20,985 nt of DNA from a virus. The notes under the pieces were generated by a model, which saw nothing but the letters and a program-made list of their open reading frames with translations, made no database searches and had not been told where the DNA came from. Location of the stretch: positions 1 to 20,985 of the IMG/VR virus record IMGVR_UViG_3300035181_000160; one strand, given 5' to 3'. The first letter of the stretch is position 1, and every line of letters begins with the position of its first letter. Below are positions 12,884-20,029 of this stretch, in pieces. The position numbers and the translations under genes are program-made.

Positions 12884-13879
12884 TTAGGCGATCAACGCGC
12901 CGCAGAATTGCGGACCGTTGGAGGTGAGGTTGCCTGCCCAGCCAATGAGTTTGGTAATCGCGTCTTGGTTGACGGATTGCCGTTCGCCACCGATGGGAAC
13001 GTAGTTGCGGTCCTTGTGTGGACGGAGGAACAGATAGTCCGTGTTCAGGAACCACATGTGGTTTGCGGTCGCGTGAGCACCGATACCACCGCCCAGAACA
13101 ACATCCGCCGCCGTGCCGCCGCCGTAGAATTTAAGTGCAGCGAAACCTGCGCCGGCCATCTCGGGGTCAGATACCTTCTGAATGGCTTGCAGAGAATTGA
13201 CGTACATGCCGTAATAGGTATTGTCGGCTACGATCAGGTCGGCTTTATTGTTCCCCCGGATCAGTTTTACGGCCAGTTGTGTCATGTACTGCTGGATGTT
13301 GGCCGCTGAGACCGGTGCGCCGCCGTTGGTTACTCCGGAGTATACCTGGTTCTGCCAGAACGTCCATGTGGATCGAGCGATGCCGCCGTAAGTCGTACCG
13401 GACGGCGAATCTGCAATGGCCAGAGCCAAACCTGTCAGGTTCTTGCCGTTGTTGCCTGTGCCATCACCGTAAAGGTCGGTATCAATCCGATTCATCAGTT
13501 GGGCTTCTGCGACCTTAACTCGACCTTCGAGCAGGTCTATGATCTGTTCCTTGCCACTGTTCTGCAGCATTTCCAGACCGGAGATCGTTACCGCAGCGGC
13601 ATACTGCGCGATGGAAAACTGCGCAGAGCTGATCGGGCTGTTCGGGGTTACGTTAAGCACTTCGTAACCGGAATAGCTATTCACGTTAGACGTAGTGGTG
13701 TCGTTGTACATAATCTCTTCCAAGATCACGTTACCACCAGAAAATGGGCGAATGTTCCCTTTCTGCTTCAGACGTAGGAGAAGAGGGTTATTTTGGGTGA
13801 CATTATCTGCCAGTTCGCCGGAGCGATTTTGAATGGTAGTGGCGATAATGTCGGATATTGCACCGTTGGCGAAGGCCAT
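12884..13879 (-). CDS. Major capsid protein
   Basis: 331 residues. It follows the scaffold gene and precedes a small, strongly translated protein. The N-terminal helix (MAFANGAISDIIATTIQNRS), NPLLLRLKQKGNIRPFSGG with GNVILEEIMYND (an N-arm/E-loop-like stretch), EMLQNSGKEQIIDLLEGRVK as a spine-helix-like segment, DTDLYGDGTGNNGKNLTGLA and the C-terminal LNTDYLFLRPHKDRNYVPIG match capsid proteins of BPP-1-like and related phages, which adopt an HK97-type fold. Length is about that of the BPP-1 protein. Ribosome site AAGGA is 8 bases upstream. Fold inferred from resemblance. Confidence 0.88.
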   Translation of the reverse strand: MAFANGAISDIIATTIQNRSGELADNVTQNNPLLLRLKQKGNIRPFSGGNVILEEIMYNDTTTSNVNSYSGYEVLNVTPNSPISSAQFSIAQYAAAVTISGLEMLQNSGKEQIIDLLEGRVKVAEAQLMNRIDTDLYGDGTGNNGKNLTGLALAIADSPSGTTYGGIARSTWTFWQNQVYSGVTNGGAPVSAANIQQYMTQLAVKLIRGNNKADLIVADNTYYGMYVNSLQAIQKVSDPEMAGAGFAALKFYGGGTAADVVLGGGIGAHATANHMWFLNTDYLFLRPHKDRNYVPIGGERQSVNQDAITKLIGWAGNLTSNGPQFCGALIA

Positions 13880-13900
13880 AATGGTTTCCTTTTTCCGATA

Positions 13901-14878
13901 TTAAAAATGTCCACCGAGGGATGCTTCGACCGTTTCGGCCAATTGATCCCTGAGTGATTTTTTGCCAGTTCCACTATTCATCGCACCTGTAGGGCTTGCT
14001 GACTTCGGGGAGACTGCTTTTGCCTTCTTGGCCTGGACTTCTTTCATGCGCTCGGCTTCAGCCGCTTTGGAGTGTTCCTCCTGCTGCTTCTGCCAGACGT
14101 CATCATGGAGTCTGATAGCCTTTTCGTAGGCGGTTTTCAGGTCGGTCGCCATGCCACTCTGTAGGAGGTTGGCCATCGTGTCCCTGACGGCTTCAAAGTG
14201 CGGAGCCGTTGCTGCGAATTCCTGTATTTCATTGTTCAGCTTGGCTTGTTCCTGCTGTTGCTGAATGGTCTGTAGTTGGGTGAACTGGTTCTTAATCTGG
14301 CTCAGCTCTTGCGCCAGCATCCCGAACTGCGGGTTGTACTGATGGCCAGTAAGACTTTCCAGGTTGATCCCATAATCCGTCGCAAGTCGTGAGAACATCT
14401 GCAACTTCTCGTCTGGAGTTCCGAGCGCTAAGGTCCGATGCGCATTGCCTAGATTCTGTATCCATTGCGACGGATTGATGTTGTTCTGCTGAAGCTCCGG
14501 AAGGAACGGAGCAACGGCCTCGTAGATCGGAGAGGCAGAGTCCCATTGGTTCTTATAAGTTGAAACTCCCTTGGCGTACTGGCCCTCACGATCAAGGATG
14601 TATTCCCGGATATTCCCGGGCAGCGTTTCCCAGTCGTTCTCATATTCCTTCTTCCAACTCGTCGGTCGAGGAATGACCCGTCTAGGCTCTTCAATGGCCT
14701 GTTCAACGACAACCTGTTCCTCGGCCTTGATTTCCTCTTGGATTTCTTTTTCCTGGGCCTTGAAACGTCCTTGCTCATCCCGTGTCCGTTCCGACGCTTC
14801 GGACTCGGTTTCATTGCCAAGGCTTTGATATTCTTCGACTGCGGCAGCAAGAGTGTCGCGTAGAGTAGTCTCGCTCAT
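13901..14878 (-). CDS. Capsid scaffold protein
   Basis: 325 residues from ATG 14878, chosen because GGAG lies 5 bases before it; an upstream in-frame ATG (14899) lies in the terminator stem region. The protein is acidic, helical and Gln/Glu-rich. The segment SWKKEYENDWETLPGNIREY, then YEAVAPFLPELQQNNINPSQ, WIQNLGNAHRTLALG and QMFSRLATDYGINL is characteristic of podophage scaffolds. A coiled region (LSQIKNQFTQLQTIQQQQEQ) follows, and the C-terminus is basic and small-residue-rich (KKAKAVSPKSASPTG), the part that binds coat subunits in scaffolds such as that of P22. It should assemble with the capsid protein into the procapsid and then leave. Confidence 0.87.
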   Translation of the reverse strand: MSETTLRDTLAAAVEEYQSLGNETESEASERTRDEQGRFKAQEKEIQEEIKAEEQVVVEQAIEEPRRVIPRPTSWKKEYENDWETLPGNIREYILDREGQYAKGVSTYKNQWDSASPIYEAVAPFLPELQQNNINPSQWIQNLGNAHRTLALGTPDEKLQMFSRLATDYGINLESLTGHQYNPQFGMLAQELSQIKNQFTQLQTIQQQQEQAKLNNEIQEFAATAPHFEAVRDTMANLLQSGMATDLKTAYEKAIRLHDDVWQKQQEEHSKAAEAERMKEVQAKKAKAVSPKSASPTGAMNSGTGKKSLRDQLAETVEASLGGHF

Positions 14879-14889
14879 CTCAACTCCAT

Positions 14890-14910
14890 AAAAAAGCACC
14901 CGAAGGTGCC
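14890..14910 (-). terminator. UUCG-loop terminator directly upstream of scaffold
   Basis: In the minus direction GCACC, loop TTCG, GGTGC (14909-14896) plus one G-T pair is followed by six T (14895-14890). The T-run is 2 bases before the scaffold ribosome site. A cUUCGg loop is extra stable, which offsets the short stem. Since no promoter fits between it and the scaffold ATG, scaffold and capsid must be made by read-through, antitermination or processing here. Confidence 0.75.
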
Positions 14911-14931
14911 TTGTTGGTTATTGGTTAGGTA

Positions 14932-15288
14932 TTACGTAGCTAGCCAGCTGGTCGCCGAGAAACACCTGAATTGGTGCGTCGTCTGAGCGGTCTGGCTGTA
15001 AGCGGCATTCGTAGCGATAGCGTTGATGGCGGCCCCAGAAGGCGGATAGACCAGTAGGGCATTCGTGGCTGCAGAGGAATAGATGGTCACTGCGTCGCCA
15101 GGCATCCCAGCGGGAAGAATAACGCCGTTCGCTCCGGTGGCTCCGGTCACAGTCACAATGGATGTGCCTATCCTAGCGGCGGTGCCCTGGTTGGCTCCAG
15201 CTGCAGCAAGTGTGGATGGAACTCCGCCCATCGTCGAGGCGATTACAGGTGCTATGTGAGCACCGACAAGTTCGACTGCTAAAGTCAT
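14932..15288 (-). CDS. Small Ala/Gly/Thr-rich virion-like protein
   Basis: 118 residues from ATG 15288, preferred over the in-frame ATG at 15303 because an AAGGG ribosome site lies between them. The protein has almost no charge and is beta-rich: LVGAHIAPVIASTMGGVPST, RIGTSIVTVTGATGANGVIL, DAVTIYSSAATNALLVYPPS, ending HQFRCFSATSWLAT. Similar to the protein at 17605-17880 in style (a short beta sandwich-like sequence with a surface-protein composition). Located between the 91-residue gene and the terminator before scaffold. Could be a minor head or decoration protein; not assignable. Confidence 0.65.
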   Translation of the reverse strand: MTLAVELVGAHIAPVIASTMGGVPSTLAAAGANQGTAARIGTSIVTVTGATGANGVILPAGMPGDAVTIYSSAATNALLVYPPSGAAINAIATNAAYSQTAQTTHQFRCFSATSWLAT

Positions 15289-15299
15289 GATTTTCCCTT

Positions 15300-15575
15300 T
15301 CAATAACGCAATTTTGAATAGACCTGACGGGCAATTTGTTCCTTGAGCCGGTCAGGTCGAGCGGCTTGCGGAGTGATCTTTTCGTTTCCTATTTCGATGA
15401 CGTTATGGCGCTTAAGATGTTCACGGTGGGCTTTCCTGCCTTCGATCATCTCTCCTGTCACCTGGGACTTGTAAGGCTCGAAGTCGCCCATTATGGCTGT
15501 CGATTTGGCCTGATAGCTATCTACGATAGGCTCAAGAACCCATTTGCCATCCAATTTGATCTGTCTGTATCGCAT
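15300..15575 (-). CDS. Conserved podophage hypothetical protein after portal
   Basis: 91 residues. The pattern RYRQIKLDGKWVL, then MGDFEPYKSQVTGEMIEGRK, AHREHLKRHNVIEIGNE and a basic C-terminus (PDRLKEQIARQVYSKLRY) is one I recognise from small proteins encoded between portal and scaffold or capsid genes in many podophages. Basic and helical overall, with no membrane segment. It starts 2 bases after the portal stop. Function unknown; co-expression suggests a head-assembly role. Confidence 0.75.
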   Translation of the reverse strand: MRYRQIKLDGKWVLEPIVDSYQAKSTAIMGDFEPYKSQVTGEMIEGRKAHREHLKRHNVIEIGNEKITPQAARPDRLKEQIARQVYSKLRY

Positions 15576-15577
15576 AT

Positions 15578-17605
15578 TTAGTTAATCAGTCCAGCGCCAA
15601 TCTTTGCAACGGTGATGCGAGTTGCGGATTCAAGTTCAGATTTCCAGCGGTCGAAATCTTGTTGCTGTGTAGCCAGTTGCTGCTGCATCTGCATGTCCAT
15701 CTGCTTCAGGGCCGCGTCGTGCTGGAGCTTCATCTCTTCTTTCTGCGCGTCGATCTGCATCTGCTGCTGCTTGATCTGTGTATCGGCCTGGGTACGTGAT
15801 TGCTCGATCTGAATTTCTGCTTGAGCCTTAAACTGCTCGACCTGTTGCTCGTGCTGAATCTGGGCCTGTTGCTGTTGTTGTGCGGATTGTGCCTTTACCA
15901 TCTCCGGATTAGGAGGTTGTTGCTGTGGCTGTGATTTCAACTGTTCAGCCGCTTCGTCGATCACGCCTTCCATTGTCTTACCGACCTTAAAGCCGGCCAC
16001 ACCGAACTTCAGCAGTTCAATCGCTATCGGAACGATCTGCGGAGCCTGGGATGCGCCCTGGACGATCTTCTCGATAAACGCGGATGTCGCACTTAGAAAT
16101 TCCATCCGGTCCTGCTTTTCCTGCTGTTCGTCAGCAAAGACCAACGTGTCAGCCGCTACATCCACACGGAAATTCCTGGACGCATCGTTGCGCAGTAGCT
16201 GCATCGCCATCGGCAACATTTGCTGGTCAGCAGGAGACAGTTGATCGGCCCCGGACATCTTGAGGATGGTCATGTCGTCAAAATGCTTGCAGATAATCTG
16301 TGCCTTCAGGCGTAGCAGACTCGTTGCGTACTGGCTAACCTCGTCCTGATAGACCTTGAGCCTGAGTGTCGCGTAGCTGTTCTTTATGTTCTGCGCTGTC
16401 GCCGTCTCGCTGGCTTGCGTCTGACCTCGAAGAATGTCACTGATACCAGTGATCTCGTATATCTGGCTCTTGATCTGCTCAAATGCCGTATAGGCATCGT
16501 TCAGCGCCTGGGCAATGGGCGCAATTTCAACTAACTGGATCGATCCCGATAGTCCATTCTTCTCGGCGAACGCACCCCAGTTTTTGACTGGCAAAAGTTC
16601 TGTATTTCCGCCTTCCTTGAACAGTCTGGCCAGCTCCGGAATGGACGAATCATAGACGCCGAATACTTTTAGCGCCTTAATCAGTCCATCTATCCGGTCG
16701 GATAGAAGGTCTAATTGTGTGGCCTGGTCCTGATACAACGTAAAGTCTGGAACCGGAACCAGCGAGTCATTGGTTAGAGTGGCGTAAAGCGGACGCGGGC
16801 ATGGGAAAAAACCCTCTAAATCGAGTGGATCGTCCTTCTCATCTACAAACTTACCGAGTGATTTTGAGAGCCAGAACACGCGCCCGGCTTCCTTATCCCA
16901 TATCTCTATAATCAGGGCGCGTTTATCTACCCCGTCCGGATCGGTATTCTTGGTCTCGGTAGGCGAAGCATCTAATGGGATACGATCCGCATCATCACCA
17001 AATCGCTCCTGCAATGCCTGGCGGGTCAGATAGACCTTTCGCCAGACAATCGAGACTTCTTCCCACGTCCGCGCAACCGAATGACCAAAATCTTTCCAGT
17101 GTACGTAATCGGTTGGCGCGGCCTCAAAATCAAGTTTCTCAGAGACAGGATTATCGGCCTCAACATCTTCCGTAATCTCGGTTTCTACGTCCGATTTTGT
17201 GAAGGTTGGATCATAACGTACCCATGCAATCCCCCTCCCACCGAGAAAACGGTCATAGACCGACTGTCGGAGGGTCTGCTTGTAATCCGAGTAGTGCTCA
17301 ATTTCAAACTCTAGCGCACGCTCAAGAATCAGGCACGCTACCCGACCAACTGGGTCATTGTCTCTGTGCAATCGCGAAACATCGGGCTGCGGAATCCTTG
17401 CGAAGGTAGATGCCTTGAGGGTCTGGACATTCGACCACAATACATTAAATCGTGATCCGTCCGAATCACGAATATTCCTGGACTCATCCTTGTAACGGTC
17501 CATGATCTTCTTAACGCGACCCTCCCATTTCCTGAACTCGCGCTCGTATTGGGAGATGTGGTTGAGGTAATACTCAACCGACTTGGGTAGTACAACGTCA
17601 GTCAT
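15578..17605 (-). CDS. Portal protein
   Basis: 675 residues, in the size range of P22-type portals. The N-terminal part (KIMDRYKDESRNIRD, FNVLWSNVQTLKASTFARIP, ALEFEIEHYSDYKQTLRQSV, YDRFLGGRGIAWVRYDPTF) and the centre (LYQDQATQLDLLSDRIDGLI, ITGISDILRGQTQASETATA, QNIKNSYATLRLKVYQDEVS) match podophage portals. Twelve copies should form the DNA gateway at one capsid vertex, binding terminase, then adaptor. From about residue 560 to 655 the protein is a Gln-rich coiled coil (QQQQQAQIQHEQQVEQFKAQ), which would suit a long barrel extending into the capsid. Start overlaps the upstream stop (TGATG). Confidence 0.93.
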   Translation of the reverse strand: MTDVVLPKSVEYYLNHISQYEREFRKWEGRVKKIMDRYKDESRNIRDSDGSRFNVLWSNVQTLKASTFARIPQPDVSRLHRDNDPVGRVACLILERALEFEIEHYSDYKQTLRQSVYDRFLGGRGIAWVRYDPTFTKSDVETEITEDVEADNPVSEKLDFEAAPTDYVHWKDFGHSVARTWEEVSIVWRKVYLTRQALQERFGDDADRIPLDASPTETKNTDPDGVDKRALIIEIWDKEAGRVFWLSKSLGKFVDEKDDPLDLEGFFPCPRPLYATLTNDSLVPVPDFTLYQDQATQLDLLSDRIDGLIKALKVFGVYDSSIPELARLFKEGGNTELLPVKNWGAFAEKNGLSGSIQLVEIAPIAQALNDAYTAFEQIKSQIYEITGISDILRGQTQASETATAQNIKNSYATLRLKVYQDEVSQYATSLLRLKAQIICKHFDDMTILKMSGADQLSPADQQMLPMAMQLLRNDASRNFRVDVAADTLVFADEQQEKQDRMEFLSATSAFIEKIVQGASQAPQIVPIAIELLKFGVAGFKVGKTMEGVIDEAAEQLKSQPQQQPPNPEMVKAQSAQQQQQAQIQHEQQVEQFKAQAEIQIEQSRTQADTQIKQQQMQIDAQKEEMKLQHDAALKQMDMQMQQQLATQQQDFDRWKSELESATRITVAKIGAGLIN

Positions 17606-17880
17606 CAGGCCGTAAATACCGTCACGTTAGCCGTACCGCCTATCACAACGTAACAGCCATAACCCAGGCCGGCAGGAACCGAATAAAACTGGCCTGCGGT
17701 CAGTGCAATGGTGCCGGTAACAGGCAATGATGTTGTGGTTGTGGCCGAGTCATAAATAGCAATGGTTCCGCTCGTGGAGGTCGTGCATAAAACGCCGGCC
17801 AGCGTACACGGAACGTTCGAAACGTTCGCGCTCGCAGAGACATTATGGTAGCCGTAGCCATTTTGGTTGATGCCTGGCAT
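17605..17880 (-). CDS. Small virion-like protein of unknown function between terminase and portal
   Basis: 91 residues with very low charge and many Thr, Ser, Gly and Val: NGYGYHNVSASANVSNVPCT, TSTSGTIAIYDSATTTTSLP, QFYSVPAGLGYGCYVVIGGT. Pattern and length suggest a single beta-sandwich-like domain. A ribosome site (AGGA) 6 bases before ATG follows the terminase stop by 1 base, and its stop overlaps the portal start. Small proteins at this position occur in podophages, sometimes as minor head proteins, but I cannot name a family. Confidence 0.7.
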   Translation of the reverse strand: MPGINQNGYGYHNVSASANVSNVPCTLAGVLCTTSTSGTIAIYDSATTTTSLPVTGTIALTAGQFYSVPAGLGYGCYVVIGGTANVTVFTA

Positions 17881-17881
17881 A

Positions 17882-19216
17882 TCAAATCCTCGTGTTAGTT
17901 ATCCGCCGTTGGGAGGCGTACAGTTCGTCCAGTGTCACTGTGTTGTTACCGACAACGATGCCGCGTATTGGGTCGTCTGGCGCTTTAGGCTTTTGTTCTT
18001 CTCTCCACGCTACTGCTAGATACCTCAAGGCGTCTGATGCATGTGAGGTCCAATCGTGACGGGGATTAGTTTTGAATGCCTTCTTGTCCTCGTCCCACTC
18101 TCGCTGGTATTGCTTGATGGCCTCTATGCCGTCCCTGCATTTTGCAGAGTCAATCCAGATACGAGGAAACGCAGCACGGGCTGCTTGGATTCCGTCCAGC
18201 ATGTCAAGATGTGGCGTAATCGACAGGTGCTTATGTCCCAGGTAGTTCGAGAGTTGTTCAATGATCGATTTTCCTCCGGAGGCGAGCGTCTTTGCTCTAG
18301 CGTCATGAGGCAAGTAATGCGTCCCGTAGCTATATGGCTTTCCGGCAACTACGTTTCCATAGTGCTCTATGTCTCGGCCCGATGCGGCGTAATAGTCGAT
18401 TATGTGTATTTCTCCGCCGATGACCTGGTAGTACCATATCGCCGTATCGTCAGAGTATCCAAGGTCCCACGCGGTATGAACTTTGAATGCCTTTTGCCAT
18501 TCGACCCGTGTAATCCTTCCAGCGACTTCAGCCTGGTATATTTCACGACCCCATATCGCGCCAGGAATAGCAGCATCGAAGTCGCATTCCATTTCCTGCC
18601 GCCAAGCGTCATCATCCAACTCGGTTTTAAGCGCGTCGTATTCGGACTGAGGAAGAATTCCGCTGGCCGATGCCGTGATCTTGATGGCGAGCCATTCGGG
18701 ATCATTCGCAGCGCGGCTGTACATTTCCCAGAATAGGTTTCTACCTTTTGGCGTTCCGATGATGATCGCCTTACCCTGACGATCCGCCAACGCCGGCCTT
18801 ATAACGTAGTTCCAGACGCTCGGTTTCCAGTCTCCATATTCATCGGCGATTACATAATCAAAGAACAGACCACGCAGCGCATCAGCATTGTCCGCGCCGT
18901 AAAGCTGGATTCTAGACCCATTCGGATAATCAATCCGAAGTTCTGATTCGTTCATCGATACATCTGGAACTACTGACGAGTATCGCTTGAGATAATCCCA
19001 TGCAACGCTTTTTGCCTGACGGTAGAACGGGGCCAGATATGCACCACGGAAATCTATCTTAGGCGTCGTTAACGCTTCGCGGAGCAGGTGATTAATACAC
19101 GCAACCGTCTTGCCTGCTCGGCGATGTGCGACGATACAAGCCCATCGTTTTTGTGTGTTGTGTAGCGGCTTAAAAGCGTCTCTCGGCTTATACGGAATTT
19201 GTATCAGCTTTGCCAT
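17882..19216 (-). CDS. terL: Terminase large subunit
   Basis: 444 residues, near the family's usual length. The ATPase domain shows the variant Walker A AHRRAGKT (residues 30-37), Walker B DYVIADE (120-126) and the coupling motif IIIGTPKGRN. The C-terminal RNase H-like nuclease domain shows WDLGYSDDTAIW with its acidic residues, the IIEQL helix, and HASDALRYLAVAW carrying a late acidic ligand. It pumps DNA through the portal and cuts concatemers, acting with the small subunit and portal. It overlaps the small subunit gene by 13 bases and lacks a good ribosome site, so it is probably translated by coupling. Confidence 0.95.
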   Translation of the reverse strand: MAKLIQIPYKPRDAFKPLHNTQKRWACIVAHRRAGKTVACINHLLREALTTPKIDFRGAYLAPFYRQAKSVAWDYLKRYSSVVPDVSMNESELRIDYPNGSRIQLYGADNADALRGLFFDYVIADEYGDWKPSVWNYVIRPALADRQGKAIIIGTPKGRNLFWEMYSRAANDPEWLAIKITASASGILPQSEYDALKTELDDDAWRQEMECDFDAAIPGAIWGREIYQAEVAGRITRVEWQKAFKVHTAWDLGYSDDTAIWYYQVIGGEIHIIDYYAASGRDIEHYGNVVAGKPYSYGTHYLPHDARAKTLASGGKSIIEQLSNYLGHKHLSITPHLDMLDGIQAARAAFPRIWIDSAKCRDGIEAIKQYQREWDEDKKAFKTNPRHDWTSHASDALRYLAVAWREEQKPKAPDDPIRGIVVGNNTVTLDELYASQRRITNTRI

Positions 19217-19437
19217 GAGAACACATGCACCAATGGCTGATCCTCGTTACCGCGTACTTCAATCGCCTTTAGATCAGGTACTTCCTTGCCAATGACGATT
19301 CTCGCCGCGTTGACTTGGGCTTGGGTCATTTCTATTTCACCGTTTGCGAATTGATTCAAACGGTTAAGAAGCTGACTAGCCCTTATCAGGCGTTTTGTTT
19401 TATCGTCGTGATTAATCTTCTTGTTTCGTGCTGCCAT
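19204..19437 (-). CDS. terS: Terminase small subunit (short form)
   Basis: 77 residues, immediately before and overlapping the large subunit. The sequence KTKRLIRASQLLNRLNQFAN, EIEMTQAQVNAARIVIGKEV and PDLKAIEVRG matches small terminase subunits of podophages, where a helical region recognises and presents phage DNA. It is short for the family (usually 100 or more residues), missing an obvious N-terminal DNA-binding extension; basic residues at 4-16 may serve instead. The next gene upstream is the 50-residue ORF, 40 bases away. Confidence 0.82.
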   Translation of the reverse strand: MAARNKKINHDDKTKRLIRASQLLNRLNQFANGEIEMTQAQVNAARIVIGKEVPDLKAIEVRGNEDQPLVHVFSWQS

Positions 19438-19477
19438 TTTTAATTGCGGAGTGGTCCGCGCCTAAAATGATGATGGT

Positions 19478-19630
19478 TCAGGCAATTCCAAAGAAAGCTT
19501 TGATCTTGGACCAGGTATCGGACTCAAGGTTATGCACTTCTACGGGGATGGTAGCGATTTCGGTTTCGATCTTGGTAACTTCGTCGCGTGCATCGGCCAG
19601 CTTCTGGTTCAGTGAATCGATTACGGTCAT
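19478..19630 (-). CDS. 50-residue coiled-coil protein at the head of the late operon
   Basis: The start at ATG 19630 is chosen because GAGG lies 6 bases upstream; another ATG at 19636 touches that GAGG, and a longer reading to 19759 would run through the promoter region. The protein MTVIDSLNQKLADARDEVTK, IETEIATIPVEVHNLESDTW is acidic and helical with a heptad-like pattern, ending SKIKAFFGIA. It is the first gene after the candidate minus-strand promoter at 19671-19699. No family recognised. It could be a small regulator or assembly factor. Confidence 0.6.
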   Translation of the reverse strand: MTVIDSLNQKLADARDEVTKIETEIATIPVEVHNLESDTWSKIKAFFGIA

Positions 19631-19670
19631 ATTCATCCTCACATAATAAAGTATTCGGATTTCTTGGTTG

Positions 19671-19699
19671 ATTAAAAATATTTTGTTATTTACGCACAA
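19671..19699 (-). promoter_or_regulatory. Candidate minus-strand promoter of the late operon
   Basis: TTGTGC (19699-19694) lies 17 bases from TTTAAT (19676-19671), which matches TATAAT at five of six positions. The predicted start would be about 19664, leaving a leader of about 34 bases to the 50-residue gene. The -35 match is only three of six. Its -35 lies inside the left arm of the inverted repeat, so the same protein could block or recruit polymerase here. Confidence 0.42.
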
Positions 19700-19726
19700 A
19701 ACACTTGCAATCTTATTTTGTGCGTA
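19691..19726. promoter_or_regulatory. 11-bp inverted-repeat operator between divergent genes
   Basis: TACGCACAAAA at 19691-19701 is perfectly mirrored by TTTTGTGCGTA at 19716-19726, separated by 14 bases. The right arm fills the spacer of the plus-strand promoter up to its -10, and the left arm overlaps the candidate minus-strand -35. Arm centres are 25 bases apart, about 2.4 turns. This is the layout of a dimer- or tetramer-binding operator. As RNA the arms could pair, but no T-run follows, so a terminator is unlikely. Confidence 0.75.
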
Positions 19727-19732
19727 TATAAT
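19705..19732 (+). promoter_or_regulatory. Strong sigma70-type promoter for the plus-strand small genes
   Basis: TTGCAA (19705-19710), 16-base spacer, perfect TATAAT (19727-19732). The transcript would start near 19739 and give a leader of about 59 bases before the gene at 19798. The inverted repeat overlaps its spacer, so it is likely repressible. This is the best promoter match I noticed in the window. Confidence 0.8.
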
Positions 19733-19759
19733 AGAACTCATGGAAGGCAACAACGCCAA

Positions 19760-19789
19760 CCTACCGCACCTCGGGAAATCAGGGGTAGG
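19760..19789 (+). promoter_or_regulatory. Leader hairpin that can mask the ribosome site
   Basis: CCTACC (19760-19765) pairs with GGTAGG (19784-19789), and inside it CCT (19769-19771) with AGG (19781-19783), across a 3-base bulge. The right arm includes the first bases of the AGGAG ribosome site (19787-19791) for the next gene. Folding would lower translation of that gene, so control by protein or temperature is conceivable. Structure predicted by eye only. Confidence 0.4.
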
Positions 19790-19797
19790 AGTTAAAA

Positions 19798-20016
19798 ATG
19801 TCCAACATTACAAAGCTTATCGAAACCAACGAAATCCGCATCGTGTCTGGCGAAGGCGAAGTTGGAACTACTGAAATCTACAACGGCAAGCGTTCGCTGC
19901 GCGCAATCAAGATTCGCCTCACAAAAGAACGCTGCGGCGGAGACCGTTGGGCGTATGCCAAGGTTTTTAGCAATGCAGATGTATTCTTTAATTTCGAAAC
20001 AGGCGAATACTGCTAA
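19798..20016 (+). CDS. Hypothetical protein, first gene of the plus-strand operon
   Basis: 72 residues with a clear AGGAG ribosome site 6 bases before ATG and a strong promoter 66 bases upstream. The sequence is mixed alpha/beta and charged: ITKLIETNEIRIVSGEGEVG, EIYNGKRSLRAIKIRLTKER, WAYAKVFSNADVFFNFETGE, with two cysteines (one third from the end of CGG-type, one terminal). No membrane segment. I do not recognise a family. Promoter-proximal position with a regulated operator suggests an early or control gene. Confidence 0.72.
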   Translation: MSNITKLIETNEIRIVSGEGEVGTTEIYNGKRSLRAIKIRLTKERCGGDRWAYAKVFSNADVFFNFETGEYC

Positions 20017-20029
20017 AAAGGAATCGGCC

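Noticed and set aside
19426-19470. GCGGA/TCCGC hairpin between the 50-residue gene and small terminase as a terminator
   Set aside because: Only 5 bp and followed by AATTAAAA in the minus direction, not a T-run.
19637-19759. Long N-terminal extension of the 50-residue coiled-coil protein
   Set aside because: It would run through the promoter and operator, and a GAGG site fits the ATG at 19630.
19862-20029. N-terminal extension of the RHH-like protein
   Set aside because: It lies in a second frame of the 72-residue gene; ATG 20030 has a good ribosome site.
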